A stretch of 38,839 nt of DNA from Pleurotus ostreatus/Saccharomyces cerevisiae fusant (lineage: Eukaryota; Opisthokonta). Made by a program: the position numbers and the translations under genes. This document shows, piece after piece, positions 17,762 to 27,823 of this stretch. The DNA lies in NCBI GenBank assembly GCA_024196135.1, contig JAMQCK010000205.1:1-38839 (forward strand). Reading direction: 5' to 3'. The notes under the pieces were generated by a model, which worked only from the letters and a program-made list of their open reading frames with translations, was not told the DNA's origin and did not search any database. Each line of letters starts with the position of its first letter. Positions within the stretch are counted from its first letter, which is position 1.

Positions 17762-20700
17762 TCAGACATATCCAAGAGGAAGTTCACCGATGATGACAAC
17801 AAAGACGAGATTATGTTGCACATTGTAAGTCATGCCGGATGGTGCAGTCGTAGAGCGCGTACCCACCCACATACTGGTCGTGTGGGCAACGAAGGCGACG
17901 GCATTGTCAGGCAGCGGCCCCTCGAAGCGAGGCAGTACCGTCGTCCAAAGGCCAATGTCATCGGGAAGCTTGGTATGGCGTGCGTCCAGAACAGCGACTG
18001 AGAGAATATGTAAGCAGAGAATATAGATAGAGATGTATAAAGCGCGTACTCGGGTCGTTGGTGGTGGGCTCGAAGTTGACGGAGCGGCGCATGGATGGTC
18101 CTGCGTTGTTGCGCCTCATAGAGCTGCTCAACGACGAAGACGTCGCGGCGACGGGATCTGTAGATATATGGGTCAGTGAACGAAGACTCGGGCGCGCGAA
18201 ACGTACGCGTAGGACGTCCGAACGCAGGGACAGTCGCGAACCGTATTGCATTGTGGAGCGTAGTGACGGTGAGCTCGCGTTGCCCAAAATTCATACATTG
18301 AGCTCCGATGAACCGGTCAACGAGCGCCTCGAGCGGCGTCATTGCGAGAAAGCGGACGGGGTGTGCGTTGGTCGTAGGCGTGTCGAGACTCCAGATCCTG
18401 ACGACTCCGGGCGTGATAGATACAGCAGGCGCACGAGTATCTGCAAGGACGCTCTTGTAGCGCAAGGTGCTTCCGGCAGGCGACACCTGGACGGCGATGA
18501 CTTCGGCAGGATCGACGGTGGCGTCGTTGATGAAGCATCCTTGCCGACGAAGCATCAACCCAAGAATGAGATTCCTGCAGTCAAAATGAGTATGGCGAAG
18601 GGGGGATACACCCAAGTTGTACGCACTTCCGATGTATATTCGTTTCAGCAGCAGCGACAAGGTCAACGTTGGGATTGCCGTAACCGTCCGGGCTGAAGTC
18701 AGAGATGAAGGCGCAGCCACTGAGAACAAATGTCAGAGCGCGCAGAATACACAGAAATTGTAACCTACCCCGGGACCGGCTTCACGCCAACAGCAAAGTT
18801 GATACTTTCGAAGAGTTCGTAGTTATGTGACGCATAGCTGAACAGATTTCCATCGAGTTGGCTATCGGATGATCAGGAACGCCACCGGTCGTAAGATGGG
18901 ATCACTCACAGACGGGGACAGACATTCGCGGAGGCGTCCACAGCCATTGAGCCAGGGTAAAGGGTAGTCACTGACTTGAGCGACGCCCACGCAGGTTCTT
19001 TGGAACCGGACTGTACGATTGTGAGATGAATATCTTATACGCATAATGTGCACGTACCGTAGACCCAGACGCAACCGTGTTGCCAGAGCTCTCGGCTGCA
19101 CCGGAAGCGCTTCCAACGCCGTCGCGCGGAACTTCCACAGGCCCGCCCCTTCGAGAGGGACTTCCAGAAGGGCCGGCACTAGAAGACACAGAAGCGGCAC
19201 TCGGAGCGACAGTTGCGGAAGAGAACGACGTAGGAAGTGGAACAGCACGGCCCTTTCCCTTGTCGACCCTAAGAGAAATGGGTGAGAAGGCGCAGGTGTA
19301 AGCGGGAGGGACGCATACTTCTCGACGATCTCAACATCCGAAGTACTGTGAGCGGAGTGAGCAGAGAAGTAAGGCGGAGTAGATGACAAGCTACGTACTT
19401 GCCCTCGCCGGGGTTCTGAGTGCTGGCGCTCGAACGACGATGGAGGCTGTACCACAGTCAGTTCATCGTGAAAACTCAACCAGGGGATAAATGTCTTACC
19501 GCGTCAGAGTTAAAGGTATGTCGTCGTCGTCGTCGTCGTCGTTGCCGGCGGCGTCTTCGCCATCACCACCGACGCCATTATCCTCGTCGTCGGGAAGGGC
19601 AGGTGCATCACCGTCGTACTCGACGACGTTGTCTGGCACGATAAAGCCGTCAAGATCCTCGCCGTCGTCGGGTCCATCCTGGCCTTGGCTGCTCTCCTCT
19701 GCCTCATCGTCGATGTAGCGAGACCGAGCAGGGCGGTTGGGCTCATTGAGGGAGGTCTTGTCGATGTCCGCGTCTTCGCGCACAGTGAGAGAGGGGGCGG
19801 CGTTGTTGAAGGTGACTCCAATCCTATCGGCGCGATTAGCAGTAATCAGATGAAAAGAAGGAGATAAAGCGTACTCGGTGAGCGAACGGCCTTGTTTGGC
19901 TAGCTCGAGCCATTTCCTGGGCGCAAATCAGCTGGGGAAAGGTGGCCAGGAGCGGGATGCTTACTCGAGAGTGCGAACAGCATCCTCGTCGACGTTGGGC
20001 ATCTCGACGTCTTCAGAAACACGAGCACCATCGGATGGGCCAACATCCGCAGAGGTGCTTGCGGCGACGGGCGAGGGCTGCTCGTCATCAGGCGTTGGAG
20101 ACTTCTTGCCCGACTTCTTCTTCTTCAACGACACGGTGGCGCGCGTAGGACTGCGGCGAGGCGAATGCACGCGAACTTTCTTCTTGGGACTTCTCTTCAC
20201 AGTTGGCGGAGGGCTCGTCTCGGAGCTATGGATGGAGAGGGTCAGTGGAGTTGTCTCGGGGCTCAAGGGTCAGGGCCTACTTGGATCGAGTGCGTCGAGT
20301 GTTTATCCACCGCTTCATTGTAGGTCTGCGATGACACGGTCAGTACGAGAAAGAAGAACGAGGGAGGGCCGTGTAGAGGGCGTACCGGTAGCGCGAAGAG
20401 CGGATACGCGTCGGGGTACTGCGCAGTACGATCAGAAATTGTGTACACGACCTGAAAGAAACTGCGAGAATTCGTACTTACTCGGTTTCCATGTCTGCGT
20501 CGCGAGGTTCGTTTGACGCCGCGGCGGCGCTCCCTTGGGCGGCAGCGGACGTGTCGGCGGCGGCGGTCATGTCGGCGGCGGCAGCGGAAGTGTCGGCGGC
20601 GGCGGTCATGTCGGCGGCGGCAGGCATATCAGCATCGGCAGGCTTAGGAGGAACGGTAACAATTTCCGGAAATCCTTCGAAGGGATCAGAGCTGGAGTGC

Positions 20701-22540
20701 ATGGTTAGTGAGGGGAAGAGGTGGTGATAATGGTTCGAACCTTTCGTTGCCATCAGGCGCCGAAGCGTTGGCAGAGGTGCTTGCTTGGCCGGGAAGCGGC
20801 TTTACATCGACGGCCATAGGCTCCTCGAAAGTAAGACTATTTCACAGGTGGCCTTCAGCGTATGTATCGAGGGTAAAGGTACGGAAGTAATACTCACGCA
20901 GGGTCAGAGCCGGTAGGAAGAGGCGCCTTAGGCTGCGAAGTGCTAGTGCGGGAACGCGACTTGCGATTCGAAGACGAGGGCGAAGCTCTGGAAGTCGCCG
21001 AAGCTATGTGAGCGGATAAGCGCACGGGCGAGTGAGGGCATACTTCTTTCCGTCGAGCGTGAGCTGGGCTAACTTCGAAGATGGCGTCTGCAAGGCAGAT
21101 GCCGTAGCCCTCCCAAGCTTGGACCTTCGATTTGCCGGGGTACGAGGTGTTGGAGGAGGAGATCTGCAGTCGCGTGAGCTGGTGTTCGGAGGGGAAAATG
21201 TATGATTCTACGAACGCGGTGTGAAGAATAGGAGGGGGGGTTTTCAAACGGCTCGGAGGCTCCTCAATAGCGCCGGTGCCGCTGTAAGCTTGGTAAGAGA
21301 AAGGTAGGTAGTGAGAGGAAATTAGGCGACGCACGTATCTGCACCAGCGGCTTGAGGAGGAACACCAGGGCCGGCGAGGGGAAGGGGACCACTAGGGCCA
21401 GAGGAAGGCGAAGGGCCGCCGGGGCCAGTGCTGGACAAAGGCCGATGGAGTCAGAGAACTCATACACGAATGGCGAGAACAAATAACGCACGAGTCAAAG
21501 GAAGAGTTGGAGAGGGAAGATAGGGAAGATAGAGTACTGGAAGCCGGAGATGTAGGAGGTTGAGCGCCGGAAACGCTGGCGGTGGCGAGTCAACGAAAAG
21601 ATGATAGACCTGAGGGGGCGAACACTCACGGTATCTGCACCTGGTTCTGAGCCAGATAAAGCATTATAGCTTGTAACTGCTCGGGGGTGACGTTGGCAGG
21701 CAAGCCGGCGGCGTCAGGAAGTCTGTAGCGGTATGAGAGGCGAAGCTAGGAGCGGTAAGGGCGGTGTACATACTGAGTCATTGTGCGAAGAAGGCGTGGA
21801 AGAGGTGGGAGCTCGAGTAGAAACGGAGCGACAGCTGATTCGCAGAGAGTAGAGATGCGGGCGATGGTGTGGTTGGGCAAGAGGGTGAGTGCGAAGTCGG
21901 GAAGATATATCCCTTCGGACGTCGGAACAGGTAGACACATGTGACGCGCCCAGCGCCAGGGGGAACGGGCGTATTGGTCAAGTTCTGAGTCGAGAGTGGC
22001 GCCAGAATATTCGGTTGTCCGCTCGGCCGGAACACTGTTGCAAAGCAACGAGGGTAGGGTAGCCATACGGGGATAACTGGAGTGCCGTATAAGTCAAGGT
22101 TTTCGGCGAGAGCTTTCCATACCGCATGGGATAGACGGCGATGATGCACGGCCGCAGCCACGTCAAGGCAACGGATACAAAGTTCCAAAGTTCTGGAATA
22201 AGGCGTGAACGGCCGGGACTGTCAGCATTCAGGAAAAGCGATGCCGAAGAACTGTAATTTACGAGAGCCACGTATATGCATCAATCCATATTAGAATTTG
22301 TGAGTAAGTCTTACGCGCAAACCAGCCGATGAAGAGCGGTTCAGCGCGGGAGATAGCATGGGAGATAGCAGGAGACTCACCGGTTAGTGAGAGGAGCAGT
22401 AAGGACCAAGGCTGGAAGATACAACGGCAACGAAAAGCCGGATACAGAGGTTCTCGAACCGCCCAGAAAGAAATGGAGAACGTAGAGACGAGATCATAAG
22501 CAAATTCAGCAGCGACGGAGCCAAATTGTATGTTGGACCC
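17762..22540 (-). CDS. Large many-exon gene of unknown function, acidic and disordered centre
   Basis: Consistent short exons on the minus strand run from about 22540 to a TGA at 17764-17762. I see roughly twenty, with GTRNGT donors and YAG acceptors. The N-terminal part reads EFAYDLVSTFSISFWAVREP, AEPLFIGWFARKTYS, LCIRCLDVAAAVHHRRLS and GIYLPDFALTLLPNHTI. Next come LPANVTPEQLQAIMLYLAQ, a Ser/Pro/Gly linker, EPPSRLKTPPPILHTAFVES, alanine-rich repeats, a Lys-rich block (KKKSGKKS), an acidic block (RYIDDEAEES, DLDGFIVPDN, seven Asp) and a C-terminal block with KLPDDIGLWTTVLPRFEGPL. This resembles very abundant mushroom-specific hypothetical proteins; I know no function. The start is unresolved: the first open exon begins with TTG at 22546 and no ATG. 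One junction near 21040 does not close in phase under my model. A fusion of two models is possible. Confidence 0.6.
19519..19541 (-). repeat. GAC trinucleotide repeat encoding poly-Asp
   Basis: TCG/TCN trinucleotides on the plus strand give a run of seven Asp codons in the acidic block of the large minus-strand gene. The purity of the repeat suggests length variation between strains. Confidence 0.8.
20548..20625 (-). repeat. 39-bp tandem repeat encoding Ala/Asp/Met/Thr repeats
   Basis: Two near-identical 39-bp units (20548-20586 and 20587-20625) followed by a partial one encode ADMTAAADTSAAA-type peptide repeats inside an exon of the large minus-strand gene. The period is a multiple of three, so frame is kept. 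Confidence 0.8.
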
Positions 22541-22546
22541 TTGCAA

Positions 22547-22616
22547 CGCGATCCGCCGAGTCCTTTAAAATCGAGCAAGCGCGGAAAGTCCCGATGCATC
22601 CACTTTCTTTGCCGCC
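22547..22616. promoter_or_regulatory. Very short divergent intergenic region
   Basis: Only about 70 bp separate the first open exon of the large minus-strand gene from the plus-strand ATG at 22617. If both models are right, it is a shared promoter or the minus-strand 5' end overlaps the plus gene. TTTAAAA (22565-22571) is the only TATA-like string. Confidence 0.3.
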
Positions 22617-23873
22617 ATGGACGAGAACTTTGACTACGAAGGAGCGAGTGAGTGCGGCGAGTATGTGCGTCGAAGCTGAGACTGAAGTCGACGTGGGCAG
22701 AAGTCATCATCGACACCTTCATGTCCAAACATGGACAAACAGGGCTGCTGCCGGCCGGCAGTCTGTACGTGACCGACGACGTTGAGGTGCGTGTCCCATC
22801 GTACATCCATCCGGATGATATTCAGTAAAGTCGCACAGGAGCTCGATCTACGGGTGTCCACCGAAGAGGACGCGTCGACCACGACGTATAGGCTTTTCAC
22901 CGGCGACGCGGAGTCGAACGATGAGAGGGAGCTGACACTGTACACGGTGGCCGTACTGTCGCAGAAGCTTCTGCCGCCTTTCAAACCAAAGCGGTATGTA
23001 AGATAGTCGTGCAAGATCTCTTCTCGCTCGAGACTGATAGCATCCAACAGTAAGTACACACACGCGCGGCAGGCAGTCTTTGGCGGCTTTCGGCAGAGCG
23101 TCAGTCTGCACGGGGCGGGCGCGGAAGCGATGGCGCATACTGTCCGAGCTATCAAATTGGCGTACATCAAGCTTGACCGCCACGCCGCCAAGAGTGCGCC
23201 CTTCCCCGGTGAGCGCGTATCTATCGACAACCTTGTAGTTTCGAACCCGTACTTTACTATCGGCGCCGACGCGAAGGGCAAGGAATCAGTCCCGTTCTCC
23301 AAGCTCGTCGATCCCTTCGACGACCTGAATCGGGTAATCACAGACGGTTGCGTCCACACTTCGGATAACGTGGTGCAATACCTGAGAGGCTACGAGGACG
23401 AAGGCGGGATCTTCAGGTGCGTGCCGCGGTACCTAGAGAATGTGCATCTTCTTACTGCTCGCAGACACTCTCCTGTCACGCCATCTCGCTTCAGACCTGG
23501 CGACGTTGTTCGTGTGGGCTTCGCTGTCTGTATCAAGCACGACAACAAGCCACACGGGTCGTCCGAGCTATCCTTGGTCCTCCGCTCGGTGACGCTCATC
23601 GACGATTCTCTGTCTACCGTAAGCAGTCTGCTTGTACATTCTCCTAGCACGAGCGATGACGATTTCCTCTAGGCTCTGGCCCTAAGGCAGCTCGACGAAC
23701 TCGCTGTGGGCAGCAAGAAGCGCACCACTGTCGCGCGAGGGCTCCTCGTCGAAGACTCAGAGGAGCGCCCTGTTGGCAAGATTCGCAGGGCTATGTCCAC
23801 TCTGAGTCTGCACGGCGTGGCTATGGACGTGGAGGACGGCGAGGACAAAGGAGAAGGAAGTTCTGTGGCGTAG
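22617..23873 (+). CDS. Uncharacterised 330-residue protein
   Basis: Six exons close perfectly in phase: 22617-22647, 22701-22786, 22839-22993, 23051-23416, 23465-23618, 23673-23873 (993 nt). Introns are 48-57 nt. The start has a consensus Kozak context (GCCGCCATGG). Readable blocks are GQTGLLPAGSLYVTDDVEEL, then VAVLSQKLLPPFKPK, VSIDNLVVSNPYFTIG, PFDDLNRVITDGCVHTSDNV and a beta-rich segment FRPGDVVRVGFAVCIK...ELSLVLRSVTLID, with a charged C-terminal tail (EDSEERP, DVEDGEDKGEG). No signal peptide or membrane segment is seen. I do not recognise the family; the PGDVVRVGF...LRSVTLID pattern is loosely like an OB-fold strand pair, which is speculation. It precedes the TET/JBP gene in the same direction with a 452-bp gap, and is divergent from the large minus-strand gene. 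Confidence 0.75.
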
Positions 23874-24325
23874 ATCTATATGTATCGGCATGGTACCGAG
23901 CCGTAAAGGCACATAAATGTCTTTCCTTTTGCTCCCTTTGCATTACAATACATCTTGTTAATGTTCAACGCGCCCGAGCAGCTGTCGTCAGGAAACAATG
24001 GCACGCGTTCGGTAGTCTACACGTGATCGCGTTTGGACACATGGCCATGATTCGATCAGGTGTTTGTTGATCGTGTCAGTCGCCTCGACGCGTCTTCTTC
24101 CTCCAATCCCAATCACGGCTTCCAAGGTCAACTTGGTTTTGATAGGTGCGCCAGTGGTAGTTTCTTGTGCACTACGTACTTGCGATCGTCGTGTCTTCGG
24201 CTGCAGATGTGACAGAGACTCAGGCTTGGGACTCGGGATCTGATGCACGCCGAGGTCGCTTCGACTTCGCCTTCGCCCTTTGCTCAGGCAGCATACATGT
24301 GTATACTAATTCCATGCACAGAACA
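23874..24325. other. Intergenic between the 330-residue gene and the dioxygenase gene
   Basis: No gene seen. It holds the probable 3' UTR of the upstream gene (CATAAATG near 23910) and the promoter of the dioxygenase gene. The dioxygenase frame is open upstream to about 24167 but has no ATG before 24314. Confidence 0.4.
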
Positions 24326-25821
24326 ATGAAGCTTCGCCACGGCAAGACGCTACCTAGCGGATGGGATGGATTGACAATCGACACCGACGTCGATTTGGAC
24401 GAACTGAGGGTCTTACACGGCGAGGAAGACCAGGACGACTCGGACGACGACGGCGATTACGACTTCGTAGACGCAGCAGAGGACGACGGCGCGCCCTCAA
24501 CGCCACCTCCGAACCCCTTCCCTCTCCTTTCTCGCGCTCGCGAATCGGCGGCTTCGCACCTCCCAATGCATCCCCCTACGCCGTCCACCGCCCAATCGCG
24601 AGAAAAGCGACAATCTCATGAGAAGCGCAGGCGGAAGCGGGCACAATTGCAGGCTGCGAAGAAGCCATGGGAACTCACGGCGCGACCGTCAGCCCGCCGC
24701 AAGTTTGTCGACTTCGCTCGTCCGGTCAAGACGAAAGTCAAGCTCGCAGGCCTGCGCGTCACGCGCACTGGGTACACGGCAATGCGGGAGGAGAAGTCGG
24801 AGAAGAAGCAGAAACGCGTCTTCCGCCTGAAGGATCTGGTGGGGCCGCGTTCTCTGTTCAAGTTTGAGCTGTACAACTGGGACGGCGTGTGAGTGCAACT
24901 CGTGCTGGCGTGTATGGCTATGCGGACTGACTAGTGACAAGAACTGCAGTGCCTATCCTGGATAAGAAGAGGCGAGTCATCGCTGTACTCGCAGGTACCC
25001 CAGACCAGAAAGATTGGCGCGCCCAACACCTGAGCCTCGCGGATGCCATTGAAGCCGCCCGACCGCACCTCAAGTTCACCACCGTTCAAAAGAAGCACCG
25101 GCGCGGCGTCTTCCCCGCGATCGCTGTAGGCCATTCGTACGGCGGAGGGCAGACGCGGCCCATGCCAGTGAGCCAGGAGCCGTCGAACACACCCATCCTC
25201 ATCGCCCTCTTGACGCACATCGCCTTCATACGCCTCGCTGGCTTTGCGACCGGCATAATCGCGAACTGGGCCCCCGTCTTGTTCGCGTACTACGCGAGGT
25301 ACTGCGAGCTGCTATCGAACCACCTACCGGACATCCACTTCAACTTCCCGACCACCGTTTGGGCCGCCGTCACCATTAACTTTGGCCCAAGAACGATCTC
25401 CCTCCGCCATCGCGACTACGCGAATCTCGCCTGGGGATGGTGCCCCATCACGGCCCTGGGCAGGTTCAACCCCGATGCGGGCGGCCACCTCATTCTTTGG
25501 GACCTCGGCCTTGTCATACGGTTCCCGCCGGGGTCCACCATTGCCATTCCGTCCGGTCTACTCACTCACTCCAACACGGCTGTTGGCGCGCGCGAAACCC
25601 GATATTCCGTGACGCAATACACTGCAGGCGCGATCTTTCGGTGGGTGGACCAAGGATATCAGACGAAAGAGGAGGCGATGGGCAAGATGACCGCTGCTGA
25701 ACGCAAGGACTTTGATGCTCGGGAGAAGCGGCGCTTCGCGGACGGTATTAACATGTACTCTACATTGGACGAACTACGTACAGCTGAGGCCGACAGCGAT
25801 CTGTCGGAGATAGACGAGTAG
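24326..25821 (+). CDS. TET/JBP-family Fe(II)/2-oxoglutarate dioxygenase
   Basis: Two exons, 24326-24888 and 24942-25821 (480 residues), joined in phase by a 53-nt intron (GTGAGT...ACAAG). ATG 24326 has A at -3; an earlier in-frame ATG at 24314 has a poorer context. The N-terminal 150 residues are acidic, then basic (KRQSHEKRRRKRAQ), a likely nuclear signal. The catalytic domain starts near WDGV and PILDKKRRVIAVLAG. It carries the iron triad H344-x-D346 (LRHRDYANLAWGW) and H397 (IPSGLLTHSNTA), and R408 (ETRYSVTQYTAG) for 2-oxoglutarate. This is the pattern of fungal TET/JBP proteins, whose studied members (for example from Coprinopsis) oxidise 5-methylcytosine in DNA. All catalytic residues are present, so it is probably active. 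It ends in an acidic tail (DSDLSEIDE). Such genes are expanded in mushrooms together with KDZ transposons, none of which I find here. Confidence 0.85.
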
Positions 25822-26002
25822 TAGTGTAGATCAATGAACAGATATTCCTTCGACGCACCTTCCTTGACGCGAGAGCTGACTCACGCTCGAGTGCCTCAAT
25901 GAGAAAAAAATCCGATATATTTGTATATCTTAGAACGAAGACAATGGAGTGAAGAACAGCACCAATGTTATATGATTGCAGCAGGTAGTACAGTACAAGA
26001 CA

Positions 26003-27286
26003 TCATGGGGATCGCACGAAGTAGACAAGGACGGCAAGCACGGGAACAATGAAAATAGCGATCACAAACAAAAGTCGACGGTGAATAGACAACCATCTAT
26101 CGACGCGATAGTTCGTGAAGTATCCCATCCTCCAGACGGAAAAATACATCAACCCGAACTCGCGGGCGAAGAAGCGAGAGACAGCCGTTGAGCGACAATC
26201 CGCAAATATGCCGCCGTTGTAGGCATCGAGGACCGCGTGTCGTGGCGCCCAGTCACCAGCTGCATTGAGGGGGATAGGAGTGCCGGCGCCCCATACGTGG
26301 ATATGACCCCCAGTCGTAGCGGGGCCGGGCACGACAACAGCGCCTGCGTGCATGTGATGAATAAGACGGCGGATTAGCTGAGAATAACACGCACCGTTCG
26401 AAACCAGGTCGGCGTTGAAGGCAAACGCGGCAGGGGTGAACGACGACCACAGCCGTCGTTCGTACTCCAGAGCAACGGTATCGAATATGGGCAGGAGAAT
26501 ATACGCATCGATTAAGGCATCTGAGTGCTTGAGTGAGAACAAGGGATACGGAAGGGAGCAGCAAGTCGACTCACATTTGATTTGAGCGACTGAAAGGAAG
26601 AGCGCCGACCAATTGCTCGTCTGCATCTCCTTGTCAACGGACACCCCGAGGGTGATGCGGGCCATGTCGTCGAGCGAGATATGCGATGTAAGAGGCGCAA
26701 CCTCGATGGAAGGGTGCATACACTTCCAGAGGTGGCTGAGCTCCCACCCATTGTAGACCGCGACGGCGAAATGGCGAAGGAGCAGGATCGAGTCGCCTAT
26801 AGGACTTTTAATGCAAATAAACAAGGACGGAGTAAGAGACGCACCCTTGAGCTCAATGCCGACCTTAATGATGAAGGGGTCACGAAAGATCTCCCGCACT
26901 CGTAAAGGAATGTCTGAAAGATACCGTTAGAAAGAATACGCGTCTACAAAACCTGCACACTCACCTCCCAACGCCAATAGGTCGAAGGCGATGACGACTC
27001 CATCGCGTACGATGGTCAAGAGACGAAGATAATGGTCGTTACTCCTCGGGACAGGAACACCGACAGTTCGCATATCGCGATCGCTGCGCTTGCGCCCCAC
27101 GTACTCGATGTCGAAGGGGACGACCGTGAGGTTCGACGCGGGGCCCGTCGACGGGAAATATCGAGTAAGTAGGTCGTTGGCATGCGCCATGTCGACGACG
27201 TAGAAGGCGCGGACGGCAGCAGGAAGGGTAGCGCGGGGGAAAGAGCGCGAACGAACGTACGACAGAGGATACCGCATCGTCAGCAT
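26003..27286 (-). CDS. DEDDy 3'-5' exonuclease with C-terminal membrane segment
   Basis: Five exons close in phase: 27286-26965, 26913-26845, 26796-26575, 26520-26395, 26343-26003 (359 residues). Introns are 48-54 nt with GTGAGT or GTGCGT donors. The RNase D/WRN-like exonuclease core is complete: motif I D59-I-E61 (VVPFDIEYVG), motif II D132 (KVGIELKGDSILLL) and motif III Y205-x3-D209 (YALIDAYILL). Spacing suits a DnaQ-fold DEDDy nuclease that removes nucleotides from 3' ends using two metal ions. The last 20 or so residues (LLFVIAIFIVPVLAVLVYFV, then RSP) form a strong predicted membrane helix, unusual for this family and suggestive of a tail anchor. The gene is convergent with the dioxygenase (181 bp apart) and divergent from the JmjC gene. 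Substrate (DNA or RNA) cannot be told from sequence. Confidence 0.75.
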
Positions 27287-27823
27287 AATACAGAAGAAGA
27301 GAAGCGCAGAGCAAGAGAGGACAGGAGGGAGGAAGGATAGAGTTGGGGAGAGAAGCGAGCAATGATCCTGACTTACTTATGTACCATCGCGACGGACACA
27401 TGCACGAGCGAATTGAAAATTCGAGAACGGCGAGGGGGACTGTCGACGTACACGCGGTGTCGAGGAGCGGTTCTAGGCACGATTGAATTGATACTAAGGT
27501 TGTGAGCTAATGCGATACACAGGACCGCAGCAAACGAAGCAAAGACCTGGACCAAATCCGAATGAGGTCCTCACTTTGGATTCTCGAGGTAGTCGCCGGA
27601 GATGATAATCGAGTACAGACGAAGAGACACAGCCACAGTGAAAGAGCTAAAGCAGACGCAGCACGGCGGGTACTAGATAGTGACATGACGAAGGAGGCAA
27701 CCGGAAATTGCCGATAGAACATTAGACTGCCAGATTTGGACACTCGTTTGCAAATTCGGAGTTTGAACCGGGTTTCTTCGAACATTCGACCACCACAAGT
27801 CATAACACATCGCAACAACGGCC
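27287..27823. promoter_or_regulatory. Divergent promoter region, exonuclease and JmjC genes
   Basis: About 540 bp between two divergent start codons. The part next to the exonuclease start is pyrimidine-rich on its strand (27290-27350), as common near fungal transcription starts. No TATA box or known operator is obvious. A small 5' exon of either gene could lie here unseen. Confidence 0.4.

Noticed and set aside
18058..18696. Plus-strand frame of 212 codons
   Set aside because: Antisense shadow of minus-strand exons; composition is Arg/Asp-rich and shows no domains or splice signals.
17830..18729. Continuous 299-codon minus-strand frame as a single exon gene
   Set aside because: Its middle matches part of the large gene, but good splice sites break it (GTACGT...TATCTACAG and GTACGC...TTCTCTCAG), and the spliced frame gives the more protein-like KLPDDIGLWTTVLP.
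19878..20516. Plus-strand frame of 212 codons
   Set aside because: Antisense to the well-supported basic and acidic exons of the minus-strand gene.
20728..20740. GGTTCGAACC as a tRNA T-loop
   Set aside because: No acceptor stem or anticodon arm around it; it is the 5' end of an intron in the minus-strand gene.
23390..23650. Minus-strand frames antisense to the 330-residue gene
   Set aside because: The plus-strand model closes over six exons with a Kozak start; these are shadows.
24167..24325. N-terminal extension of the TET/JBP protein
   Set aside because: The open frame starts with GTG and no ATG occurs before 24314; treated as leader sequence.
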